NCBI GenBank assembly: GCA_028288905.1
Contig: JAQGHJ010000334.1
Coordinates: 1 to 7,864 of the forward strand
From: Phycisphaerales bacterium
GTDB lineage: Bacteria > Planctomycetota > Phycisphaerae > Tepidisphaerales > Tepidisphaeraceae
DNA: 7,864 nt
Reading direction: 5' to 3'
Part shown: positions 1-5,979 of the stretch, piece after piece
How positions within the stretch are numbered: position 1 is the first letter of the stretch
Layout: each line of letters opens with the position of its first letter
Notes under the pieces: model-generated
Database searches by the model: none
What the model saw: only the letters and a program-made list of their open reading frames with translations
What the model was told of the DNA's origin: nothing
Translations under genes and position numbers: made by a program

Positions 1-162
1 AGCGTGGCGGACAAGTCGGACCTGCGGACCGGCTTCCTCGTCGTGTCGGCGAGCATTCTCGTCGGCGGGGTGTTGTGGCTCTGGGCCGCCCGATACTTGG
101 CAGCCGACACCGAGGCCGCCCCCCGCAGCCTCGGCGAGCCGCCGCGGCCGGTTGTCGCATAG
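1..162 (+). CDS. C-terminal end of a membrane transporter, probably MFS (5' end outside window)
   Basis: Frame 1 is open from the window edge to TAG at 160-162, giving 53 residues. A charged loop (DKSDLRTG) is followed by a hydrophobic segment (FLVVSASILVGGVLWLWAA), then RYLAADTEAAP and a short polar tail. A D-x-S-D-x-R-T-G-type loop, one last transmembrane helix and a short cytoplasmic tail are typical of the C-terminus of major facilitator superfamily permeases. The substrate cannot be judged. The hydrophobic helix and good codon usage support a real gene end; the family call rests on one helix and is tentative. Another polytopic membrane protein is the main alternative. No obvious terminator follows, only the inverted repeat. 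Confidence 0.55.
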   Translation, partial: SVADKSDLRTGFLVVSASILVGGVLWLWAARYLAADTEAAPRSLGEPPRPVVA

Positions 163-186
163 GGTGCACGGGGAGGGCATACGACA

Positions 187-585
187 GCGAAGGCGCGAAG
201 GATGACGGGAAGGGGAGGAGGGGACGGGTACGGGAGTCGATCCGGGCTGAAGCCTTGGCGGTCAGGAGTCTCAGGTCCGTTGCCGCCTCACACGGGCTCT
301 CAATCGGATGTCATCCTGAGCGGAGCGAAGGACCCCTCGTCCACCGCGCTACCGGATATGCGGTACGCGTAGAGTGGAATGGGAAAGGGTGACCTCAGCG
401 AGCACCGGCGACTGGCCACCCATTCCCATTCCACGTTCTACGAACTGCTAACCCGGCCGCGCGGTGAACGAGAGGTCCTTCGCTCCGCTCAGGATGACAT
501 CCGTATGTTTTCCAGCCCGCCCGGGTTGTTCCGTGCCCCCGCTCCCGCCCCTTTTTTCTCTTCGCGTCTGCCTTCGCGCCTTCGC
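187..585. repeat. Outer inverted repeat enclosing the inner palindrome
   Basis: The 15-mer GCGAAGGCGCGAAGG at 187-201 has an exact reverse complement at 571-585. Similarity continues inward, weaker: about 37 of 48 positions match between 187-234 and the complement of 538-585, in a purine-rich tract. The stretch between outer and inner arms is about 36 bases longer on the left, so the two sides diverged by insertion or deletion. The motif itself contains a tandem GCGAAGG. The whole looks like one composite palindromic unit of about 400 bp, or one dispersed repeat inserted in another. Confidence 0.6.
305..503. repeat. Inner palindrome: 85-base inverted repeat with 29-base spacer (HPERSEGP-type element)
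   Basis: Arm 305-389 aligned with the reverse complement of 419-503 matches at 70 of 85 positions without gaps. The first 30 bases match exactly, starting CGGATGTCATCCTGAGCGGA, as does the block TGGAATGGGA near the spacer; mismatches cluster in between. Transcribed from either strand it would form a long hairpin. The CATCCTGAGCGGAGCGAAGG core is, from general knowledge, a dispersed intergenic sequence in many bacterial genomes, often misannotated as peptides containing HPERSEGP. It resembles a REP/BIME-like or MITE-like element. No transposase lies in the window and no target-site duplication was identified. Confidence 0.85.
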
Positions 586-651
586 GTCGCGTGACCTCCG
601 CCCCCGTTACACGGCCGCACATCTCTTCGCGTCCGCCGAGGCGGACCCTAC

Positions 652-656
652 GGAAG
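652..656 (+). promoter_or_regulatory. Ribosome binding site of the GH51 gene
   Basis: GGAAG lies 6 bases before ATG at 663. It supports that start over the in-frame GTG at 591, which would add 24 residues read partly from repeat DNA ahead of the signal peptide. Confidence 0.55.
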
Positions 657-662
657 ATCGGC

Positions 663-2261
663 ATGAACCCTGACCGCCGCGCGTTCCTCGGCCGAGCCGC
701 CGCCCTCGCCGCCGCGGCGGCTGTCGGTCCGCCGCTTTCGCGTCTCGCCCACGCCCAAGCCGCCGCGGCGGTTGGCGCAGACGGCCGGTCGGCCGCGATC
801 TTTGTCGACCCGGCTCCGCAGTTCGAGCTGTCGCCGCACCTGTACATGCAGTTCGTCGAGCCGCTGGGGGCGACGGACACGTCGGTCCAGGCGACGTGGG
901 ACTACGCGGCCGACGACTGGCGGCCCGACTTCGTCGCCGCCACCTCCGACCTCGCGCCCGGGATGCTCCGGTACGGCGGGCTGTTCAGCCGGCACTATAA
1001 GTGGCGGGAAGGCGTCGGGCCGGCTGGCAAGCGGCCGGCCGTCCGCAACTACTACTGGGGCGGGACGGACGACAACCGGGTCGGCACCCACGAGTTCGTC
1101 GACCTGTGCCGGCGGACGAAGGCCGACGCGATGTACTGCGTCAACTTCGCCAGCGACGGGTGGCCGCAATTCGCCGCGGCCAAGGAGGAAAACCGATCGG
1201 CCGACGCCGCCGAGGCGGCCGACTGGGTGTCGTACGCCAACGATCCCGACCATAAGGAGCGGAGGGCGAACGGGTCAGCCGACCCGCTCGGAATCAAGTA
1301 CTGGCAGCTCGGCAACGAGACGAGCTACGGGGCCGGCGGGTTCACGAAGGACCAGTCGATCGAGCAAACCATCACGTTCGCGAAGGCGATGCGGGCACGG
1401 GACCGGTCGATCAAGCTGCTCGGCTGGGGCGACGTGGCGACCGGCCGCAAGGCCGAGACGTGGGCCACCGACCTCGCCCGTCGCGCCGGCGAACACATCG
1501 ATTACGTCGCGTTCCACATGATGCAGCAGTCGCCGCCGAAGGGTAGGGCGTCGGTGCTGAACAGCCTGCGGTATCAGGACGTGCCGCGCGAGGCGTGGGA
1601 CGAGCTGATGGGGATGGTCCCGCGGGTGGCGGCGAAGCTGGCGTTGATGGAGCAGGCCCTCGACGTGGCCGGGTCCAAGCACCCGCTGGCGATCACCGAG
1701 GGCCACCTGAGCCTGTCCCCGCGGAACATCAACCCGATCCTGACCGAGTGGCTGACCGGCGCGTACCACGCCCGGGTGATGAACCTGTACCACCGCCACG
1801 GCGGGCGGGTGAAAATCGCGACCGGGGCCGACTACTGCGGCAACCGGTGGACGGTGAACGCCCTGATGATCCAGACGCCCGGGCGGCAGTGCTACCTGCT
1901 GCCGGCCGGGGCGGTGATGCGGCTGTTCCGCAAGCACGACGGGACGCACGGCGTGGCCGTCCGGGCCGCCCCGCCAACGCTGGACGTGTCCGCCAGCAGG
2001 GCGGGCGACAAGGTGTTCCTGCACGTGGCGAACACCGACTACGCCAGCCCGGCCGAAGCGACGTTTGCCGTCGCCGGCATGGCCGTGACGGCCGCTCGGG
2101 TGTTCGCGATCGCGCCGGAGTCGCCCCGGCAGGCGGTGAACGAGAGTCAGCCTGACGCGCTGGCGGTAAAGGAGCACGTCGTCCCGCCCGGCGACGTCTT
2201 GAGGTGGCGGTTCCCGGCCCGGTCGGTCAGCGCGGTGGAGCTGACGTGCCGACCGACGTGA
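663..2261 (+). CDS. Tat-exported GH51-type alpha-L-arabinofuranosidase, divergent active site
   Basis: The 532-residue product begins with a Tat-like signal: RR at 5-6 in DRRAFLGR, an Ala-rich core, and likely cleavage after AHA (residue 31). The start at 663 places the twin arginine at the N-terminus and has GGAAG upstream. The mature part follows GH51 order. E66 lies in LYMQFVEPLG, and LRYGGLFSRHYKWREGVGP (from about 102) matches the family RYPGGNFxSGYxWxDGxGP block. Next come DDNRVGTHEFVDLC, the acid/base region YWQLGNE with E219, and the nucleophile candidate E346 in LAITEGH. A C-terminal beta-sandwich (about 440-532) follows. The 127-residue spacing of the two glutamates fits GH51. Family enzymes release terminal arabinofuranose from arabinans and arabinoxylans. 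Odd points: the usual Asn of PGGN is Leu107, and the Tyr after the strand-end His (H285) appears replaced by Met, so specificity may differ. The gene converges on the beta-helix gene. Confidence 0.85.
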   Translation: MNPDRRAFLGRAAALAAAAAVGPPLSRLAHAQAAAAVGADGRSAAIFVDPAPQFELSPHLYMQFVEPLGATDTSVQATWDYAADDWRPDFVAATSDLAPGMLRYGGLFSRHYKWREGVGPAGKRPAVRNYYWGGTDDNRVGTHEFVDLCRRTKADAMYCVNFASDGWPQFAAAKEENRSADAAEAADWVSYANDPDHKERRANGSADPLGIKYWQLGNETSYGAGGFTKDQSIEQTITFAKAMRARDRSIKLLGWGDVATGRKAETWATDLARRAGEHIDYVAFHMMQQSPPKGRASVLNSLRYQDVPREAWDELMGMVPRVAAKLALMEQALDVAGSKHPLAITEGHLSLSPRNINPILTEWLTGAYHARVMNLYHRHGGRVKIATGADYCGNRWTVNALMIQTPGRQCYLLPAGAVMRLFRKHDGTHGVAVRAAPPTLDVSASRAGDKVFLHVANTDYASPAEATFAVAGMAVTAARVFAIAPESPRQAVNESQPDALAVKEHVVPPGDVLRWRFPARSVSAVELTCRPT

Positions 2262-2265
2262 CGGC

Positions 2266-2299
2266 GGGCCCCTCACGTTTTGATCATCGTCAGGGGCCC
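2266..2299 (+). terminator. Hairpin terminator candidate after the GH51 gene
   Basis: Arms 2266-2277 and 2288-2299 form a 12-bp stem with one C-C mismatch (2274/2291) around a 10-base loop TTTTGATCAT. It starts 4 bases after the TGA. The downstream tail (CATTTCG) has only a short T run, so intrinsic termination on the plus strand is plausible rather than certain. The near-symmetric stem could also act on minus-strand transcripts of the convergent gene. Confidence 0.6.
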
Positions 2300-2403
2300 C
2301 ATTTCGACCCGGTGGGCTAAAGCTAGGAGCTCGTCGACGGCCGCGTCGGGGGTCGCCGGTCATCGGCCGGCCACGGTGCCGCACAGGCGTCCGGAGACGC
2401 AAG

Positions 2404-2433
2404 CCGCCCGGCACGCGATGGCGTGCCGGGCGG
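2404..2433 (-). terminator. Strong hairpin after the beta-helix gene
   Basis: Arms 2404-2416 and 2421-2433 form a perfect 13-bp G/C-rich stem with a 4-base loop (GATG). It lies about 40 bases past the stop of the minus-strand gene at 2474. No clear T run follows on the minus strand (GCTTGCGTCTCC), so it may be a terminator lacking a U tract or an mRNA 3'-end stabilising hairpin. Confidence 0.55.
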
Positions 2434-2473
2434 GTCAGTTCAATTCGGGAACGCCGGGTCGGGTGGCGGCGGG

Positions 2474-5473
2474 TCAGTTCCTGAAGATGTCCCCGTCCAC
2501 CTCGGAGTACGCCAGCCACTCGGCCGGGGTCTTGTACCCCGTCGATCCGGCGTAACTGCCGTTCACCCACATGATGCCGCCCTCGGCATACTTCGTGATC
2601 GACTTGGCCACCGGCCAGATGTTGTCGAAGATGGTCTTGAACCCGGCCAAGTTCGACGCGGACACGCTGACGCCGACCGTGTCGCTCCCGCCGACGGCGA
2701 GGTTCGGGGCCCTGTAGACGTTGCGCCCGAGCGTGATCGTGTCGGACGGGAGGCCGCCCTCGACCCGCAGGAACCGGCCGCTGGACGCGGTGTTCGTCCC
2801 GAGGTTGTCGAGGATGTTGAGGTCCAACACCGTCCGGCCCTGCGGGTCGATCGGGTTGACCGCGATCCCGGACTGGGCGTTGTCGTTGATCGTGTTCCCC
2901 CGGATCATCACGTGCTGGGCCCCCGGGTTCACGTTGATCTGGTAGTTGTTCACGTTGTTGTTCTGGAACACGACCCAGCTGCTCTTCGTGCTCGCCGCCT
3001 CGGTGTCATCGCCGCGGGGGGCGACCCGGAGCGGGCCGTCCTTGACCGTGTTCCCGTAGACGTACGCGTACGACCCCCGCTGGATCTCGATCGTGCCCTT
3101 CGTACCGTCCTGGCTGTCGACCGACCCGCGGCCGAGGTTCGTGAAATTGTTGTACGCGATCAGGATCCGGTTCATGTCGGCGGCCCGCAGGACGTGCTCG
3201 CGGGTCGAGTTGGCGGCCGTGTTGCCGAGCACGACGACGTCGGTCCCCTGGGCCCAAAGGAGGTAGCCGCGGATCCCGGTGACCGACGGGGCGTCGTTGT
3301 CCTGGACGATCAGCCCGTTCGGGTTCTGGTTCGCGTTGATCGCGTCGTCCACGTTCAGGAACGTGCAGTCGCGAACCGCGACCCCGGTCCCGCCGATGTA
3401 CATCGCGCTCACGCCCGTCTTGTTCGCGACGTTCCCGACCGGCTTGTACGGGCTGTCGAACGTCAGGTCCTCGATCACGGCGTGGGTGGCGGACGAGAAC
3501 GTCTGGATCGCGGTCGTTCCGCCGACGACGTTCAGGATTGGGTTCGCGCCGGTCCCGTACGCCCCTAGGTGGACGTTCGCCCCGGTGATGGAGAGGGCGG
3601 CGTTCGTGTTCCAGGTCTGCCCGCGCTTGAACAGGATCTTCACGTTGCCCGCTTTGGCGAGCGACGCGGCCTTGGTGAACGACTTGATCGGGGCGCCTGA
3701 CGTGCCGGCGTTGCTGTCGTTGCCGGACGCCGCGTCGACGTACACCACCCGCCGGCTGTCGCCGGCCACCGACACGGTGGTGCTGGTCGTCGACGCCTTG
3801 CCGTTGGCGTCCGTGATCGTCAGCTTCAGCGTGTACGTGCCCGGGGTGTCGTACACGTGCCCGGCCGTCCACCCGGGCAGGTTGTTGTACGCGGCCTTCG
3901 GGTCTCCGAAGTCCCAAGCGTACGTCGCGTAAAGGACCGAGTTCGGCAGCGTGCTGCTGACCGCGTTCACCGCCACCGGCAGACCGGCGACGCCGGACTG
4001 CCCGACGATCTTGATGACCGGGGACGGCGTGCCGCCGTTCCACGTCGTGCCCGGGGGCGGGGGCACGGCCCCCGGCGGCGGCGACGCCGGCGGTGACGTC
4101 GGCGGGCTGGTCGTCGGCGGCGGCGACGTGGGCGGCGAGGTCGGCGGCGACACTGGCGCGTCCTTGACGGTGACGGCCGCAGACACGGACGCCCCGGCCG
4201 TCCCGTCCGCGGCGTACGGCACGGCGACGATCGTGTGCGCGCCGGCCGCGGCGTTCCAGGGCAACAGGATCGACCCGGCCTCGCCGCCGAGCGTGAACGG
4301 CGCGGTCTCGTCCAGCGCCACGTACTCTCCGTCGACCATCCAAGCGACCTTCTCGACGTCCGACCCGTTCGCTTCCGCGCGGACGGTGTAAGCCTGGCCG
4401 TTGCCGGTCGTGAGCACCGCACCGGACGACGGCAGCGTGCCGGCGGACGCGCCCGTCGTGGCGTTCACTAGCGTCAGCCAATTGATCCCTGGTACACCCG
4501 GCGGAACCACCACCGGCGGGATCACTGGGGGCGTGGTCGGCGGCACGGCGGCCGCCAGAACCGTGAACCCGACCGTCGTGGACCCCTGGACGCTGCCCGT
4601 CCCGCCCGCGCCGCTGAACTGCACGACCTGGAGCGTGTGGGCCCCGACCGGCGGGGTCCAGTCGAGGTAGTCGGTCTTGCCGTTGACCACCTGGTCGCCG
4701 CCGATCGTGTAGGCGGCGAAGGACTCGGTCTTGATCGACGTCCCGTCGATCCGGAAGTCCAAGCTTCCGGCCGTGCCCGACGGGACGCCCTCGATGTTCA
4801 GTCGGGTGCCGAGCGCGGCCATGTCGACCACGTACCCGTCCGTCAGCGTGCCCACCCGGGCGTCGGTCGCGGCGTTGACCAGGTAAGCGGCCGGCTGAAC
4901 GGCGGGCGGCGGCGGTACGACCGGCGGTACGACCGGCGGCGACGTGACCGGGGCGACGGCCGTGAAGGCCAGAGTCGTCGTCCCCTGGACCGTGCCGGTC
5001 CCGTTGGCCTTCGACCACTGGACGACTTGCAGCGTGTGGGTGCCGACCGGCGGGGTCCAGTCGAGGTAGTCGGTCTTGTTGTTGACGACCTGGTCGCCGC
5101 CGATCGTGTACGCCGCGTACGACTCGGTCTTGATCGACGCCCCGTCGATCTTGAACTGGATGCTGCCGGCCGTCCCGCTCGGGACGCCTTCGATGTTCAG
5201 CCGGGTCCCGACGGTCCCCATGTTGATCGTCATCTTGTCGGTCATCTTGACGATGACCTTGTCGGTGGCGGCGTTGATCAGGTTGGCCACCGGCTGGACG
5301 GCCATCAGGCGCCGGTCCTCGAGCACCTCGACGACGTTCCCGCCGTTGGCGCGTGCGGCCGACAACACCGCGCGGCTGCCGTCGCGCCGGCTGCCGGCAC
5401 CGGACGGGGTCCGGTGCTGGGGGGCGGCGTACGGGCGGGCGAGAACGATCGAGCTACGGGACGGCAAAGCCAT
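2474..5473 (-). CDS. Large extracellular protein: LEDRRL motif, three Ig-like domains, PKD domain, right-handed beta-helix
   Basis: A 999-residue product, function unknown. The ATG at 5473 is chosen because AAAGGAGGT lies 7 bases before it; the frame stays open to 5554 without a comparable site. Residues 1-50 are basic and lack a clear hydrophobic signal; LEDRRL (51-56) is the N-terminal motif of many planctomycete secreted proteins. Ig-like domains lie at about 61-174 and 195-307 (near-duplicates with LNIEGVPSGTAGS, TIGGD and DWTPPVG-HTLQVVQ) and, diverged, at 331-437. They resemble bacterial repeats with GSVVFxLDG, APYALAGD and WTPxxGxHTL. Pro-rich linkers occur at 177-194, 310-329 and 441-476. 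The PKD domain (about 486-571) has YAWDFGDP and GHVYDTPGTYTLKLT. Residues 574-999 begin VVYVDAASGNDSNAGT and continue with Asn-rich coils (VLGNTAANSTREH, LIAYNNFTNL), a pectate-lyase-like beta-helix. No catalytic set is assignable. The neighbour at 5980 is a paralogue on the same strand. A structural or polysaccharide-binding role is the alternative to an enzyme. Confidence 0.88.
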   Translation of the reverse strand: MALPSRSSIVLARPYAAPQHRTPSGAGSRRDGSRAVLSAARANGGNVVEVLEDRRLMAVQPVANLINAATDKVIVKMTDKMTINMGTVGTRLNIEGVPSGTAGSIQFKIDGASIKTESYAAYTIGGDQVVNNKTDYLDWTPPVGTHTLQVVQWSKANGTGTVQGTTTLAFTAVAPVTSPPVVPPVVPPPPAVQPAAYLVNAATDARVGTLTDGYVVDMAALGTRLNIEGVPSGTAGSLDFRIDGTSIKTESFAAYTIGGDQVVNGKTDYLDWTPPVGAHTLQVVQFSGAGGTGSVQGSTTVGFTVLAAAVPPTTPPVIPPVVVPPGVPGINWLTLVNATTGASAGTLPSSGAVLTTGNGQAYTVRAEANGSDVEKVAWMVDGEYVALDETAPFTLGGEAGSILLPWNAAAGAHTIVAVPYAADGTAGASVSAAVTVKDAPVSPPTSPPTSPPPTTSPPTSPPASPPPGAVPPPPGTTWNGGTPSPVIKIVGQSGVAGLPVAVNAVSSTLPNSVLYATYAWDFGDPKAAYNNLPGWTAGHVYDTPGTYTLKLTITDANGKASTTSTTVSVAGDSRRVVYVDAASGNDSNAGTSGAPIKSFTKAASLAKAGNVKILFKRGQTWNTNAALSITGANVHLGAYGTGANPILNVVGGTTAIQTFSSATHAVIEDLTFDSPYKPVGNVANKTGVSAMYIGGTGVAVRDCTFLNVDDAINANQNPNGLIVQDNDAPSVTGIRGYLLWAQGTDVVVLGNTAANSTREHVLRAADMNRILIAYNNFTNLGRGSVDSQDGTKGTIEIQRGSYAYVYGNTVKDGPLRVAPRGDDTEAASTKSSWVVFQNNNVNNYQINVNPGAQHVMIRGNTINDNAQSGIAVNPIDPQGRTVLDLNILDNLGTNTASSGRFLRVEGGLPSDTITLGRNVYRAPNLAVGGSDTVGVSVSASNLAGFKTIFDNIWPVAKSITKYAEGGIMWVNGSYAGSTGYKTPAEWLAYSEVDGDIFRN
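4046..4153 (-). repeat. Low-complexity Pro/Ser/Thr linker coding repeat
   Basis: Residues 441-476 of the large protein are mostly tandem SPPTSPP / SPPASPPP units, seen on the plus strand as repeated GGCGG(C/T)GACG-type triplets. They separate the third Ig-like domain from the PKD domain. Such linkers are usually extended, protease-resistant spacers in secreted multidomain carbohydrate-active proteins. Confidence 0.75.
4553..4891 (-). repeat. Second copy of an intragenic Ig-like repeat
   Basis: It encodes residues 195-307. It parallels the copy at 4952-5293 with a period of about 399 bp (133 codons including the Pro linker). A 36-base stretch at 4644-4679 is identical to 5043-5078, and most of the remaining domain is conserved at protein level. 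Confidence 0.8.
4952..5293 (-). repeat. First copy of an intragenic Ig-like repeat
   Basis: It encodes residues 61-174, just after the LEDRRL motif, and is the partner of 4553-4891. Shared peptides include TRLNIEGVPSGTAGS, SIKTES, AAYTIGGDQVVN and KTDYLDWTPPVG. The strong DNA identity suggests recent duplication or gene conversion within the gene. Confidence 0.8.
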
Positions 5474-5879
5474 CGCGCGGACCTCCTTTAAAGGGCCTAG
5501 GGTGGCAAACAGACCGGGATGTCTGAAAGCGTGGCCGCCGGCCGGCGAGAACAACTACTGCGGGCCGACGACCGACCTCTGCGTGGGCGATACAGGTTTA
5601 GACCGACCCCACAAATCGATCAAGATGAAAATCGCCTCAGAAGACATAAAACTACCGGCGTCGTGCGGCAATCCTGCGGCGGTCCGGTTAGGCCGAACCC
5701 GAAGACCCGTGCGGCGAGGAAACGGGGGCGGCACGGGCTTTTGCCGATCACCGTTTGGCGAATGCAACCTTGCGTCGGTTGAGACTTCCGGCGAGGGGTG
5801 GAACAGTCGCCCCCGGCCCGGCGCTGGCCATCTGGCCGGTACATTTTGATCGACCCCGCGCCCGCTCCGCCCGAAGGAA
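5474..5879 (-). promoter_or_regulatory. Leader and probable promoter region of the large beta-helix gene
   Basis: About 400 bases without a credible gene. A local A/T-rich island on this G/C-rich background (about 5610-5655, containing AAATCGATCAAGATGAAAAT) is the likeliest promoter area, but no clear -35/-10 pair can be defended. A hairpin pairs 5706-5712 with 5731-5737 around an 18-base loop; on the plus strand it is followed by TTTT. The region was inspected for cyclic-di-GMP and cobalamin riboswitch consensus elements and no convincing match was found. Confidence 0.4.
5481..5489 (-). promoter_or_regulatory. Strong Shine-Dalgarno sequence of the large beta-helix gene
   Basis: The minus strand reads AAAGGAGGT, then 7 bases (CCGCGCG), then ATG. 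This near-perfect anti-SD match fixes the start at 5473 and excludes the longer open frame from 5554. It sits beside a small palindrome (CCTTTAAAGG, 5484-5493). Confidence 0.85.
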
Positions 5880-5915
5880 AAGCCGCCGCTGCGCCCGTTC
5901 GCGCGGCGGCGGCTT
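5880..5915 (-). terminator. Rho-independent terminator of the second beta-helix gene
   Basis: Arms 5880-5894 and 5901-5915 form a 15-bp stem with one G-U pair and a 6-base loop. Read on the minus strand it ends in GGCTTTTCC, so a short T run closes and follows the stem. It lies about 65 bases past the stop codon of the gene at 5980, separating that gene's transcript from the downstream paralogue. A smaller 8-bp stem (5951-5958 with 5964-5971) sits directly after the stop. Confidence 0.75.
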
Positions 5916-5979
5916 CGTGGGCGGCCGGGAGTCACAGGATTATCGGGCCGGGCGGCCGTCGGTCGGCCGCCGCCGCAGC

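Larger units (their letters stand above)
163..662. other. Non-coding region between the transporter and the GH51 gene
   Basis: This 500-base gap contains the nested inverted repeat (187-585) and then a short leader for the GH51 gene. Open frames here translate the repeat (CHPERSEGP on both strands) and look non-coding. A small hairpin with a 6-bp stem (631-636 with 641-646, loop CGAG) lies just before the GH51 ribosome binding site. No convincing -35/-10 promoter was found. The GH51 promoter is expected between the end of the repeat and about 650, or inside the repeat itself. Confidence 0.7.

Noticed and set aside
75..392. Plus-strand open frame of 105 codons containing CHPERSEGP
   Set aside because: It translates the dispersed inverted repeat and starts inside the transporter end in another frame; the composition is not protein-like.
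591..662. Longer GH51 start at GTG 591
   Set aside because: It would put 24 Arg/Pro-rich residues before a good Tat signal and begins right after the repeat; the ATG at 663 has a suitable SD sequence.
395..880. Minus-strand open frame of 161 codons, also containing CHPERSEGP
   Set aside because: It is the other arm of the same palindrome joined to the antisense of the GH51 gene; no ribosome binding site or domain.
2423..3568. Long plus-strand open frame (381 codons) opposite the beta-helix gene
   Set aside because: It is an antisense shadow caused by high G+C; it is Arg/Val/Asp-rich without domains, while the minus-strand frame encodes recognisable folds.
4040..4160. Array-like G/C repeats resembling a CRISPR or tandem DNA repeat
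   Set aside because: It is the codon-level repetition of a Pro/Ser/Thr protein linker, without spacers.
3006..5018. Second minus-strand frame of 670 codons overlapping the large gene
   Set aside because: It is an Arg/Gly-rich out-of-frame shadow with no domain.
5474..5554. N-terminal extension of the large gene to an upstream start at 5554
   Set aside because: The AAAGGAGGT at 5481-5489 lies inside this extension and points to the ATG at 5473.
5680..5770. Possible cyclic-di-GMP or cobalamin riboswitch in the leader
   Set aside because: Fragments such as GGCAAAAGCC and GGCCTAACC hint at such motifs, but the conserved core order and stems are not present.
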